From contig NZ_OBEB01000001.1 of NCBI RefSeq assembly GCF_900215315.1, positions 372,001 to 436,000 on the forward strand: 64,000 bases of DNA, written 5' to 3'. Below, one piece after another: positions 28,687-38,101 of the stretch; the first letter of the stretch is position 1, and every line of letters starts with the position of its first letter. A program made the translations under genes and the position numbers. Below the pieces are notes generated by a model. The model saw nothing but the letters and a program-made list of their open reading frames with translations, made no database searches and was not told the DNA's origin. This stretch comes from Arsukibacterium tuosuense. Its GTDB lineage: Bacteria; Pseudomonadota; Gammaproteobacteria; Enterobacterales; Alteromonadaceae.

Positions 28687-29652
28687 TTATTCCAGTAATT
28701 GGGTAATTTTATTAATAATTTCAGTGCTTTCTTCCGATGTAAAACTGGCATCAACCGGCAGAAAATACCAGTTGTCGCGGCCAAAATGCTGACATTTTAC
28801 TGCATCTTTTTCGGTCATCAGCACCGGGCCACTGATTTCGTTAAAATCGGCTGCAGTAAAATGGTGATGATCAGCGAAGAACCGCTGATTAACCACCTTA
28901 AAACCCGCCTGCTGTGCCGTGAGCTGAAACCGCTGTGGGTTGCCTATACCTGCCACCAGCGTAACTGAACACGGCGCAAGCTCCGTACCAGTAAGCAAGC
29001 TTTTTGCCACTGAGCTACTTAGCTGCATCTGATAATCAGCCTGCGTTATCTCACCAGAGTTGGCAATAATCAGATCAACGTTAGCCAGTCTATCGCGCCG
29101 CTCGCGTAACGGCCCGGCTGGCAATAATAAACCATTACCAAAACCGCGCCGGCCATCTACCAGCACTATTTCGAAATCACGGGCTAAACGATAATGCTGT
29201 AAACCATCATCGCAAATAATAATATCTACCTGATAGCGGCCCAGCAGCTCCCGGCCAGCAGCAACCCGGTCCGGGCATACCACTACCGGACAACCACTGC
29301 GCCTGGCCAGTAACAAAGGTTCATCACCTACTTCAGTGGCCAAGCTATCAGCAGTGACCACTATCGGCCTGTTGACCTTAGCACCATAACCACGGCTGAT
29401 AATGCCTGGTCGCAGACCTTTTGCCAGCAGTTGCTGGCACAGCCAGAGCGTAAAAGGCGTTTTTCCAGTACCGCCAACACTGATATTACCAACGATTACA
29501 ACCGGCACGGCCAACTTAAACTGACGTTTAATGCCAAGCCGGAACAGGGCGGTTCTGGTACTACTAAGTAACCAGTAAAGCGCCGCCAGAGGCAGTAGCA
29601 CAATCGATAACCAGTGGCCCTTCTGATACCAGCTTTGTTGCAGCAGATTCAT
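28687..29652 (-). CDS. lpxK: Tetraacyldisaccharide 4'-kinase
   Basis: A 321-residue inner-membrane-associated kinase that adds the 4'-phosphate of lipid A. NISVGGTGKTPF is the P-loop and IICDDGLQHYRLARD the conserved downstream block. The N-terminus has a hydrophobic anchor (about residues 12-32) typical of the family. The ATG overlaps the msbA stop (ATGA). In E. coli it follows msbA in the same order. Confidence 0.97.
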   Translation of the reverse strand: MNLLQQSWYQKGHWLSIVLLPLAALYWLLSSTRTALFRLGIKRQFKLAVPVVIVGNISVGGTGKTPFTLWLCQQLLAKGLRPGIISRGYGAKVNRPIVVTADSLATEVGDEPLLLARRSGCPVVVCPDRVAAGRELLGRYQVDIIICDDGLQHYRLARDFEIVLVDGRRGFGNGLLLPAGPLRERRDRLANVDLIIANSGEITQADYQMQLSSSVAKSLLTGTELAPCSVTLVAGIGNPQRFQLTAQQAGFKVVNQRFFADHHHFTAADFNEISGPVLMTEKDAVKCQHFGRDNWYFLPVDASFTSEESTEIINKITQLLE

Positions 29653-31400
29653 TGTTCAGTGCCGAACTGCAACTTATATAACTGGGCGTAGGTGCCATTA
29701 GCATCGAGCAGTTCAGCGTGGCTTCCCTGCTCAATAATCCGCCCCTGCTCCATCACAATAATTTTATCAGCTTGCTCAATGGTCGATAAGCGGTGGGCGA
29801 TAACAATATTAGTGCGGCCTTTAAGCAGTTCATCAAGGGCAGCCTGGATTTTCCGCTCCGACTCGGTATCAAGTGCCGATGTCGCTTCATCCAGCACCAG
29901 AATGGGAGCCTTGCGCAATAAAGCACGGGCAATAGCAATGCGCTGGCGCTGGCCGCCTGATAAGCTGACGCCGTTCTCACCAATAATGGTGTCCAGGCCG
30001 TCCGGCAACTGATTAGCAAATTCCAGCACATGGGCTTTTTCAGCTACCTCGAGCAACGTCGCTCTGTCTACCTGCTCCGCCAGGCCGTAACAAATATTGT
30101 TGGCAATGGTATCGTTAAACAAGGTGACATATTGGGATACTATCGCCATCTGATTGCGCAGCGACGGTAAGGTGCACTGGCGAATATTCTGACCATCAAT
30201 GGTAATATCACCGCTGGTTAATTCATAAAACCTGGGCAACAGGCTGGAAATGGTGGTTTTACCGCTACCGGAACGCCCTACCAGGGCAATGGTCTGCCCG
30301 GCGTTAGCGGAAAAACTAATATCAAATAACACTTGTTTATCATGGCCGGGATAGCTGAAATTGACCTGGTCAAAGCGAATATCACCTTTTACCCCGGCCA
30401 GCTGCACCGTACCGGTGTCCTGTTCAACCGGCTGATCAAGCACCGCAAAGACACTTTTTGCCGCTGCCAGACCACGCTGAAACTCACTGTTTACCGTGGT
30501 TAATTGCTTTAACGGCCTGAGCATCATCATCATCGAGGCGACAATAGTGGTAAAGGTGCCGGCCGACAGGCTCTCCAGCATTTCCGGGAAACTGGCCATA
30601 TACACCACAAACGCCAGGGCAAAAGAGGCAATAATCTGAATGGTTGACACACTGATCGCCCGGGTAGCCTCCATCTTAACATCTTGCTGCCGGGTTAAAT
30701 TATTCACATTGTGAAATCGTTGTTTTTCTATTTCCTGGCCACCAAAAGATAAAATGACCTTATGGCCATTAAGCATTTGTTCCGAGCAGGTGGTGACATT
30801 ACCCATCGCATTCTGAATATTACGGCTGAGCAAGCGAAAGCGTTTCGAGACAAAACTGACCACCACGGCAATTACCGGCGCAATCAACAGGAAAATAGCC
30901 GACAACTGCCAGCTCATCATAAACATCATTACCAGCAAACCGATTACAAACACCCCCTCACGCAGCAGCACGGTCAACGAACGTGAAGTAGTCTGTTTGA
31001 TTTGCTCGGTATTGTAGGTAACTTTTGAAATAAGCTCACCGGTAGAGTGCTGATCGTGAAAACTGACCGGCAGGCGCATATAGTGCTCAAACAATTGCTG
31101 GCGTAATGTTTTTACCACATGGGTACCTACCCAGTTAAGACAGTAACTGGCTATAAAATTGAACACGCCACGAAGTATAAAAATAAGCACAATAAACACC
31201 GGGGCATAACGCAGGTAGTTGGTGTTTTTGTCATTAATGCCGACATCAATAAAATCAGGTAACTTTGAAATGAAATACACATCAATCAGCGCATAACCCA
31301 GCATACCCAGCGCAGCTGCCAGAAAACCGAATTTATAAGGAATAACATAACGCAATAAACGCCGGGCGGTACCCGCTTGGTTAGCTTCAGACACTGACAA
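29649..31400 (-). CDS. msbA: Lipid A export ATP-binding/permease protein MsbA
   Basis: A 583-residue half-transporter ABC exporter: six membrane spans (about 1-320) and a nucleotide-binding domain with GRSGSGKTT (Walker A), LSGGQRQRIAIARAL (signature) and VLDEATSALD (Walker B). It flips lipid A-core across the inner membrane. The start is a TTG at 31398-31400 with AGGA seven bases upstream; the next candidate is a GTG two codons later. It is 33 bases after comEC on the same strand and overlaps lpxK by 4 bases. Confidence 0.97.
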   Translation of the reverse strand: MSVSEANQAGTARRLLRYVIPYKFGFLAAALGMLGYALIDVYFISKLPDFIDVGINDKNTNYLRYAPVFIVLIFILRGVFNFIASYCLNWVGTHVVKTLRQQLFEHYMRLPVSFHDQHSTGELISKVTYNTEQIKQTTSRSLTVLLREGVFVIGLLVMMFMMSWQLSAIFLLIAPVIAVVVSFVSKRFRLLSRNIQNAMGNVTTCSEQMLNGHKVILSFGGQEIEKQRFHNVNNLTRQQDVKMEATRAISVSTIQIIASFALAFVVYMASFPEMLESLSAGTFTTIVASMMMMLRPLKQLTTVNSEFQRGLAAAKSVFAVLDQPVEQDTGTVQLAGVKGDIRFDQVNFSYPGHDKQVLFDISFSANAGQTIALVGRSGSGKTTISSLLPRFYELTSGDITIDGQNIRQCTLPSLRNQMAIVSQYVTLFNDTIANNICYGLAEQVDRATLLEVAEKAHVLEFANQLPDGLDTIIGENGVSLSGGQRQRIAIARALLRKAPILVLDEATSALDTESERKIQAALDELLKGRTNIVIAHRLSTIEQADKIIVMEQGRIIEQGSHAELLDANGTYAQLYKLQFGTEQ

Positions 31401-31433
31401 TGGTTAATCCTGCCATTTGAATTTTGCTGTATT

Positions 31434-33662
31434 CTAGCGTGTTGTTGCCAAGGTTTCAGCAATTGCCGCAGGCTTTTCCAACCAAAACGGCAATCTTTGC
31501 CGCCGCAAGCTGCTGATCCGCAGATTTTTATCATTAAATTCAATGGTGATAGCACCATAGTCTGCGGTATTAAGCAAGGGAACCCTTAGCAGCGCCAGCC
31601 GCTGTTGCACTGCAGTGGCCGGATGCTGATAACCATTCATAAACGCAGCAGCATTCAGCGCCAGCGCTGGCTGGACCCGTTGCAGCATTGCCAGACTATT
31701 GACTGCCGCGCTGCCATTATTAGCCAGGATCAGCACATCTGCCTCCAGATCGGCATGTTGACTTATAAAGGCACGCTCAGTCACCGGGTCAATTTTTCCA
31801 GGCAGCAGCACCCGCCAAGGCCCGATAGTAATCCGCACAATACAGCTGTCAGCCCCGTCTGGCGTCAATACATCCAGTCGGATATCCTGATATACAGCTG
31901 GTAACTGCCGGCAGCTATCAGCAGCGGTTTGTTGACTAAAACGTGCCAGGCTCTGCTGATCAGTTCGGTAATTCTTCAGCAAGGTCCAGTGCCGGCTGCG
32001 CTCTGTCCGTTGCTGGCGAAACAACACAAAATCAAGCTGGCGAATACCCAGTTGACGCAACACCGGCTGTAGCTGATTTTCGGCGATATCCCGGGTTGCT
32101 GTTGCGGGTGCCTGGTCATATAGCAAGGCGTGACGGCCATGCTGTAACAACACCAGTTGCCGTTGGCCACTATCGAGCAAATGCAAATGCCAATTTTTCG
32201 ATTGTACACTGCTGCCAGTTAACAACAGCAAGCACAAAGGCAATAAAAGCAACACCGCTTTTCTGATAAATACCAGCAGCACCAGCAGTAGTAGTGCCAT
32301 CAGCGCCACGGTAATACCAGAAATCCGGGCCACAGGCCACCAGAGAGGCAGCTCAGCGCTATACTCTAACCACCACAGTAGTGGCTTAAGCGCCATATCT
32401 GTTAACTGCCACAGCCAACTGCCGTCAACCCCCAATACGGTTAAAAATAAGCTTACCAGTAGCAACGGAATAGCGACCAGACTGCACCAGGGCACAAACA
32501 GTAAATTTGATAACAGCATTAACGGACTGAAGCCACCGAAAAAAATAATTCCAAGCAAGGTCATCAGCAAACTTAGCAATATATGAAAACTCAAAAACCA
32601 TTTAAGGCGGGCCAGCCGATGGTAACCGGTTAACGGATAGCGCCATAGCGCAGTAAAAATAATTGCGACTGCCAGCACTGACAGCCAGAAACTGGCACTG
32701 AGCGCCCAGAATGGCTGCAGCAGTAACAGCAGCGCAACTAACATCAGCCAGAAGCGACTTAGCGGAATGGTGGCCAACTGGCTGCGGCAGATAACCAGGA
32801 TCACCAACGCAATACTGGCCCGCAGCGTCGGTATAGCAAAACTGGCCAGCCAGGCATACAGCAGTGCAGCCGCCAGTGCCAGCACTAACAGCAGTTGTTG
32901 CTGGCGCCGGATAGCAATAATGCCTCTACTCCAGCCGCCCAGCCATATTACCCAGCCAAACACCAGGCCAATATGTAAACCTGATATCGCCAGCAGGTGG
33001 CCAAGACCCGAATGTTGTGCCCCCTGCCAAAGCCCATCAGAAAAATCTCGCTCACCAACCGCCAACGCTTTCATTAATGGTGCAGTGCGGTAAGGCATGA
33101 TAGCCTGCTCTACCAGGTCGACAACATGCTGCCTTACTGAATATTGCTGCAGCAGCAGAATATGCGGCCCCCGGGCGACTTGTCCTGACGCTGCCATGCC
33201 ATTTATGTAGGCGAAGCTTTCGGCATTAAAGCCACCCGGGTTAGTAAAACCGTGTACCTTTTTCAGTTGCAAACGTAAACGCCAGTGCTGACCTGCTGCT
33301 AGCGTAGGTGGCTGTTGCCAGCGTAGCGACAACCTATAGCCGCTGGCTGGCCCGCTCAGCACTGTTGCACTAAGCTGGGTGTAGTCAGGATACGTTAATG
33401 GCGTGGCGTCAATTCTCACCATTACCGGAGAACCGGCCAATTCAAGCAGGGTGCGTTGACTAATTTGATGTTGTTGATACTGCCAGCTCCAGTTGGCCAG
33501 GAAACAGCTGGCACCCAATAAAAACAGGATCGGCTGGGGCCAGCGCCGGATAAATACCAGCAAAACCAGCATTACAAAAAAAATACTGAAAAAGGGTGGC
33601 ACTATTGGCAAAAATAACGACAATAGGCTGGCTGTAATAACTCCAATGCAGAATCCTAGCAT
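31434..33662 (-). CDS. comEC: ComEC/Rec2-type DNA uptake channel with degenerate C-terminal domain
   Basis: A 742-residue membrane protein. An N-terminal hydrophobic and OB-like region (about 1-170) is followed by the Competence domain with HLLAISGLHIGLV and about ten membrane spans (about 200-480). The C-terminal third (about 487-742) has the shape of the metallo-beta-lactamase domain, including DSGQRQLVLL and LLPGKIDPVTERAF, but where the HxHxDH metal motif should be the sequence reads RQQRTERSRH and the later HHGS block reads NNGS, so metal ligands are missing. It heads the msbA-lpxK operon, as in E. coli (ycaI). Confidence 0.93.
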   Translation of the reverse strand: MLGFCIGVITASLLSLFLPIVPPFFSIFFVMLVLLVFIRRWPQPILFLLGASCFLANWSWQYQQHQISQRTLLELAGSPVMVRIDATPLTYPDYTQLSATVLSGPASGYRLSLRWQQPPTLAAGQHWRLRLQLKKVHGFTNPGGFNAESFAYINGMAASGQVARGPHILLLQQYSVRQHVVDLVEQAIMPYRTAPLMKALAVGERDFSDGLWQGAQHSGLGHLLAISGLHIGLVFGWVIWLGGWSRGIIAIRRQQQLLLVLALAAALLYAWLASFAIPTLRASIALVILVICRSQLATIPLSRFWLMLVALLLLLQPFWALSASFWLSVLAVAIIFTALWRYPLTGYHRLARLKWFLSFHILLSLLMTLLGIIFFGGFSPLMLLSNLLFVPWCSLVAIPLLLVSLFLTVLGVDGSWLWQLTDMALKPLLWWLEYSAELPLWWPVARISGITVALMALLLLVLLVFIRKAVLLLLPLCLLLLTGSSVQSKNWHLHLLDSGQRQLVLLQHGRHALLYDQAPATATRDIAENQLQPVLRQLGIRQLDFVLFRQQRTERSRHWTLLKNYRTDQQSLARFSQQTAADSCRQLPAVYQDIRLDVLTPDGADSCIVRITIGPWRVLLPGKIDPVTERAFISQHADLEADVLILANNGSAAVNSLAMLQRVQPALALNAAAFMNGYQHPATAVQQRLALLRVPLLNTADYGAITIEFNDKNLRISSLRRQRLPFWLEKPAAIAETLATTR

Positions 33663-33685
33663 GGCCTCTTTCTATACAGGTTAGA

Positions 33686-34231
33686 ATGCCCAAAAAACTA
33701 TTTAAGAAATATCTACCATCAGCTGAAAAAATCAAGCAACAAAAACTTATAAATTTATTTGGAAGTTTGCTACACGATGGTAACCTTTGGCATTTAAACC
33801 GACGCTCAGCGCGCGGTGCCTTTGCTGTAGGCTTGTTCTGGGCGTGGATCCCAATGCCCTTTCAGATGGTTGCTGCGGCCGCTACGGCTATCCCTTTGCG
33901 GGTAAATTTACCGTTAACCCTGGCGTTGGTATGGACGTCTAATCCGCTAACCATGCCAATTATGTTCTATTTAAGTTATCTTATTGGTACAGTCGTACTC
34001 GCCAGACCACTGGAGCCGTTTGCATTTGAAGCCAGCCTGGAGTGGCTGCGCTACAGCCTGGATACTATTGGCAAGCCGTTTTTGCTTGGATCATTATTAA
34101 TGGCGATAACAGCCAGTATCAGTGGTTATTTCCTGATTGACTGGCTATGGCGGTTGTCGGTGAAAAAAGCGCAGCTGGCTAAATTACTGAAAAACAGAAA
34201 AACAAAAAAGGCTAGTGCTGGCCAAGAATAG
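33686..34231 (+). CDS. DUF2062 family membrane protein
   Basis: A 181-residue inner-membrane protein with three to four hydrophobic segments (about 46-75, 82-110 and 126-150) in a basic background, with the RSARGAFAVGLFWAWIPMPFQ and LVWTSNPLTMPIMF motifs typical of DUF2062. The function is unknown. It starts only 23 bases from comEC in the opposite direction, and its last 20 bases overlap the 3' end of lolE. A rather weak AGG precedes the ATG. Confidence 0.92.
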   Translation: MPKKLFKKYLPSAEKIKQQKLINLFGSLLHDGNLWHLNRRSARGAFAVGLFWAWIPMPFQMVAAAATAIPLRVNLPLTLALVWTSNPLTMPIMFYLSYLIGTVVLARPLEPFAFEASLEWLRYSLDTIGKPFLLGSLLMAITASISGYFLIDWLWRLSVKKAQLAKLLKNRKTKKASAGQE

Positions 34232-35450
34232 CCGCCGGCTCTACTTTACTGGCGCGCCAGGCCGGATATAATGTAGCCAGCAAGCTCAGAAGCAGTGCAA
34301 TGCTGAAGGTCAGTGCCACGTCCTGCCAACGCAACAGCGATGGCACAAAATCGATAAAATATATACTCGGGTCCAGCAGCGAACTACCAAGTAAACGGGT
34401 TAAGCCGGCAAACAATTGTTCAATGGTACTGGCAAGCAGCACACCAAAACCGACCCCCAATATTGAACCAATTAAGCCGTTTAACCAGCCCAGCAGCACA
34501 AAGGTTTTTATCAGTTGGCCGGGCGCCATACCCATGGTCAGTAAAATAGCGATATCCGCTTCTTTTTCCCGCACCGCCATAACCAGTGTTGCCACGATAT
34601 TAAAACACGCCACTGCAATCACTAAGGTTAACACCAGATACAAAATCGCCCTAACCATCTGAATGTCGTTATAGACATGGCCCTGGGCACCAAACCAGTC
34701 ACGCACATAAACATAATCTTCTGTTAACCGCCCCAACTGCCGGGCGGTTTGCGGCGCGGCAAAAACATCATCTATCCGGAACGCCAGGCCATGCACCTCG
34801 CCTTCTGGCACACCTAACCAGCGTGCCAGTGCGTCAATATCAACCCACACCTGACTGTAGTCAAGCTGACCACCTAATGCCACGACTGCACTGACGGTCA
34901 GGTTGACGGTGCGATGACTGGCCAGGCTGCCATCAGCGGCAAACCGGGGCAACATTAACTGTAAATTCTGGCCTACCTGAATATCGAGCGCCTCAGCAAT
35001 ACCTTGTCCCAGTACTATTTGCTGATCACTTAGCGTAGTCATACTGCCCTGGCTGACATACTCTGCGACCGCACTGATTTGCTGTTCATGGCTCAGACTG
35101 ACGCCCCGTACCTGCGCCGCTTTTACTGCACCGCTGTGGCGTAGCATGCCGTTGGCTTTAACAAAAGGTGCACCGGCGATGACTCCGTCGGCACTGGCCA
35201 TGGTCTGCAATTTACGCGGCCAGTCGGCCAGGCTGTAGTCAACTGCCTCTAATTCAATATGGGGGATCACTGACAATAACCGGTCTTTTAATGCTTGCTC
35301 AAAGCCGTTCATCACTGACAGTGCCAGAATCAGTATCGCTACCCCCAACGCAATGCCAGAGGTGGAAGAAGCCGAAATGAAGCGGATAAAACCACTGGTG
35401 TGGCGGGTAGAACGGTAGCGCTTTGCCAGTTGCCAGGCCAGACTAGCCAT
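34212..35450 (-). CDS. lolE: Lipoprotein-releasing permease LolE
   Basis: A 412-residue FtsX-type permease with four membrane spans, one N-terminal and three C-terminal, and a large periplasmic loop. Family marks are [20 protein letters not shown] at the N-terminus and the FIDFVPSLL block in the C-terminal half that is found in LolE, not LolC. It helps LolCDE take outer-membrane lipoproteins off the inner membrane and pass them to LolA. The ATG overlaps lolD by 8 bases. Its end overlaps the DUF2062 gene. Confidence 0.95.
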   Translation of the reverse strand: MASLAWQLAKRYRSTRHTSGFIRFISASSTSGIALGVAILILALSVMNGFEQALKDRLLSVIPHIELEAVDYSLADWPRKLQTMASADGVIAGAPFVKANGMLRHSGAVKAAQVRGVSLSHEQQISAVAEYVSQGSMTTLSDQQIVLGQGIAEALDIQVGQNLQLMLPRFAADGSLASHRTVNLTVSAVVALGGQLDYSQVWVDIDALARWLGVPEGEVHGLAFRIDDVFAAPQTARQLGRLTEDYVYVRDWFGAQGHVYNDIQMVRAILYLVLTLVIAVACFNIVATLVMAVREKEADIAILLTMGMAPGQLIKTFVLLGWLNGLIGSILGVGFGVLLASTIEQLFAGLTRLLGSSLLDPSIYFIDFVPSLLRWQDVALTFSIALLLSLLATLYPAWRASKVEPAAILGQH

Positions 35451-36126
35451 GCATCACCTCAAGCTGACCTTCCCGCATCAGGTACTGAGTATCAAGCCTG
35501 CCTGCCAGTTCAGTGTCATGGGTTACCACCACAAAACTGGTCGCCATACTGGCATTCAGCTCGCGCAGTAACTGATATATTGACTCAGCTGTATGCTGAT
35601 CCAGATTGCCGGTAGGCTCATCGGCCAGCACCAGTGCCGGTTGGGTAACCAAGGCGCGGGCAATGGCCACCCGCTGCCGCTCGCCACCGCTCAGTTCAGC
35701 TGGTTTGTGATGGCCCCGATGGCTCAGCCCTACCCGCTCAATCAACGCCGCGGCTTTAGCCAGCGCGTCTGTGCGTTTTTCGCCACGAATAAACAGCGGC
35801 ATAGCGACATTCTCCAGGGCGCTGAAATCCATCAACAAATGATGAAACTGATAAATAAAACCCAACTGCTGATTCCGTAGCCGGGCCTTTTTCGCTGAGC
35901 TTAATCCGGCCAGTGGTTGACCGGCAATATCAACTGAACCACTGTCAGCCAGATCCAGAGCGCCTAATATGTGTAACAAGGTACTTTTGCCTGAACCTGA
36001 ACTGCCGACAATGGCAACCATTTCACCAGCAGCGACACTCAGGCTGACATTATGTAACACCTGAGTAACCGCAGCGCCGTCCCGGTAGCTTTTACAAATT
36101 TGGTTCGCTTCTAATACTTTATTCAT
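35443..36126 (-). CDS. lolD: Lipoprotein-releasing ABC ATPase LolD
   Basis: A 227-residue ABC ATPase. Walker [11 protein letters not shown], signature [15 protein letters not shown] and Walker [13 protein letters not shown] are present, with the MacB-type FQFHHL Q-loop region ([11 protein letters not shown]). It sits between lolC and lolE, with overlaps of 8 bases at both ends (ATGAATAA and ATGGCTAG), so the three are made as one complex. Confidence 0.97.
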   Translation of the reverse strand: MNKVLEANQICKSYRDGAAVTQVLHNVSLSVAAGEMVAIVGSSGSGKSTLLHILGALDLADSGSVDIAGQPLAGLSSAKKARLRNQQLGFIYQFHHLLMDFSALENVAMPLFIRGEKRTDALAKAAALIERVGLSHRGHHKPAELSGGERQRVAIARALVTQPALVLADEPTGNLDQHTAESIYQLLRELNASMATSFVVVTHDTELAGRLDTQYLMREGQLEVMHG

Positions 36127-37318
36127 CGCGTAAAATTTCCGCCGGATTAACTTTAACAGCCCGCCAGGCCGGATACAGCACTGCCAGCAGGGTCAGTCCT
36201 ACTGCGCAGGCAAAAATAGTGGCAATTTGCAGCGGGTTCACGGCCACAGGTAATGCCATACCACTGGCCAGTTGCAGTCCAAACAGGCTAAGCACTTCAT
36301 TCAACTGCAGGCAAAGCAGCAAGCCCGCTACTACGCCCAACGCCGCGCCCACCATACCATTCACCACGCCCTGAAAGGCAAATACCATAAACAGTTGGCT
36401 ATCCGTCATGCCCAGAGTTTTTAAAATTGCCACTTCCGCTTGCTTTTCAGTCACCATCATTACCAGGGCCGACACAATATTAAAGGCAGCTACGGCGACT
36501 ATCAGCAGTAACATCAGCCACATCATGGCTTTTTCCATTGCCACAGCAGCGAACAGTTTGCCCTGACTTTGCCGCCAGTCAGATACTTCACTGAAGCTGC
36601 CGCTCCGGACCAGACGCTCAGCCAGCAGCGGTGCACTGAAAGGTTCTGCCAGACTGAGTCGCCACGAAGGTTCGCGCGCGGAGGCCGGTAACAGCCGTGC
36701 CAGATCATCTAAGCGGGTTACCGCCAGCACGCTATCGACCTCGGAGCCGGTATCGACTATTCCCACCACTTCAAACAAACGCTGGCGGGGTAACCAGCCA
36801 ACCGGGGTATAGCTGCCGCCCTGCGCCAGCATAAATCGCAGTTGCTGGCCTCGGCTAACTTCAAGCTGTTCAGCCAGGCCGCGGCCCAGCACCACACCGT
36901 AGCGGCTTGTCGCAAAATCCTGCCAACTGCCCACCACCAATGCCTGCTGTAAAAATTGCGGAATTTTTTCTGGATGAATGCCTTGCAGCATTACCGCATT
37001 AAGTTGCCGCGGTGCCTGCACCAGGGCTTCAGATTGTAAAAATGGACTGATATCCTGCACGCCATCGCCCGGCCGCAGCGCAGTCTGCCAGTCCGTATTA
37101 GCAGGTTCAGGCATCACCACAACGTGGGGAATTACGCCGAGGATCCGTTTTTTTAAATCGCCTTCAAAGCCATTCATTACCGAGCTGACCAGGGTTAACG
37201 CCATGACACCCAGCAGAATACCGGCAACGGAGAAAAATGTGATAAACGAAATAAAGGCATTACCCTTACGGCTCTGACTGTAACGGATACCAAGCAAAAT
37301 GCTGACGGGTAATTGCAT
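36119..37318 (-). CDS. lolC: Lipoprotein-releasing permease LolC
   Basis: A 399-residue FtsX-type permease, the first gene of lol[22 protein letters not shown] and [18 protein letters not shown] at the N-terminus are the family blocks, and [27 protein letters not shown] precedes the last two membrane spans. It resembles LolC in that it lacks the FIDF block. The ATG at 37316-37318 stands next to a 110-base gap shared with the divergent PilZ-like gene. Confidence 0.93.
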   Translation of the reverse strand: MQLPVSILLGIRYSQSRKGNAFISFITFFSVAGILLGVMALTLVSSVMNGFEGDLKKRILGVIPHVVVMPEPANTDWQTALRPGDGVQDISPFLQSEALVQAPRQLNAVMLQGIHPEKIPQFLQQALVVGSWQDFATSRYGVVLGRGLAEQLEVSRGQQLRFMLAQGGSYTPVGWLPRQRLFEVVGIVDTGSEVDSVLAVTRLDDLARLLPASAREPSWRLSLAEPFSAPLLAERLVRSGSFSEVSDWRQSQGKLFAAVAMEKAMMWLMLLLIVAVAAFNIVSALVMMVTEKQAEVAILKTLGMTDSQLFMVFAFQGVVNGMVGAALGVVAGLLLCLQLNEVLSLFGLQLASGMALPVAVNPLQIATIFACAVGLTLLAVLYPAWRAVKVNPAEILRDE

Positions 37319-37428
37319 GTTAATATTCAGGACTTTGCCTCGGTTAGATGGTAAATTAGCTGCAAAAATCGCTGCTGATAATAGTGATTATTAGCCATAA
37401 TGACAAGCAACCTTACTCGAGGCCTGCT

Positions 37429-38019
37429 ATGGACCCAATATTACAGTCATTAACCGATGCTTATAACGACTACTTTAGCGTTGAGCATGACATTACCGTC
37501 AATTGTAAAGTTTATTCCGGCGACCTGCCCTCGGAGCAGGAATTTTTAGCCAGTATTCCCGAGCCATTTTTACTGGCAGGTGAAATGGGTAGTCTGAATA
37601 TGTCAGCTCTGCGCTCATTAAACCGGATTGGTGAACTGGCCGATGAATTAGCAAATTATCTGCAGCAGCAAGCCCGGAAAATTGACTTGTTGCTACACTA
37701 CGTTCTGCGCCAGCAAGACAGCGCAGAACATCGTCAGTTTACGTTAAGTTACGGTGGTGCAGGCTTATGTTTGCAAAGTCCCCAGCAAATAGCGGTACTT
37801 AACCTGGTTGAGCTGAAAGTATTTCTGGCAGAAAATGAAGGTGCGGTTTATTGCCTGGGTCAGGTCATCAGTGCAGAACAGGCAGACAATGGCTGGCAAA
37901 TAAAAGTTGTGTTTCGCCGGATTAGAGATCAAGATCGCGAGCTTATCGTCCGTGCCAGTTTGCATCAGCAGTCTCGCCAGCTGAAGCAAAAAGCAGCGCA
38001 GCGCCAGTTGCCGGAATAA
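37429..38019 (+). CDS. PilZ-like domain protein
   Basis: A 196-residue protein. A C-terminal part with the LSYGGAGLCLQSP strand and a closing FRRIRDQDRELIVRASLHQQ helix resembles a PilZ domain; the usual N-terminal RxxxR c-di-GMP motif is not visible, so binding is uncertain. The frame is open from a GTG at 37384, but the ATG at 37429-37431 has GAGG before it. It is divergent from lolC and upstream of mfd (82 bases). Confidence 0.7.
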   Translation: MDPILQSLTDAYNDYFSVEHDITVNCKVYSGDLPSEQEFLASIPEPFLLAGEMGSLNMSALRSLNRIGELADELANYLQQQARKIDLLLHYVLRQQDSAEHRQFTLSYGGAGLCLQSPQQIAVLNLVELKVFLAENEGAVYCLGQVISAEQADNGWQIKVVFRRIRDQDRELIVRASLHQQSRQLKQKAAQRQLPE

Positions 38020-38101
38020 GCGCACAGGGCCGTAATGAGTACGATACGTTTAATCGAGATTCTTTTTATCGTCAGTATTTTGTATAGGGTTTCAGGTTTT
38101 A

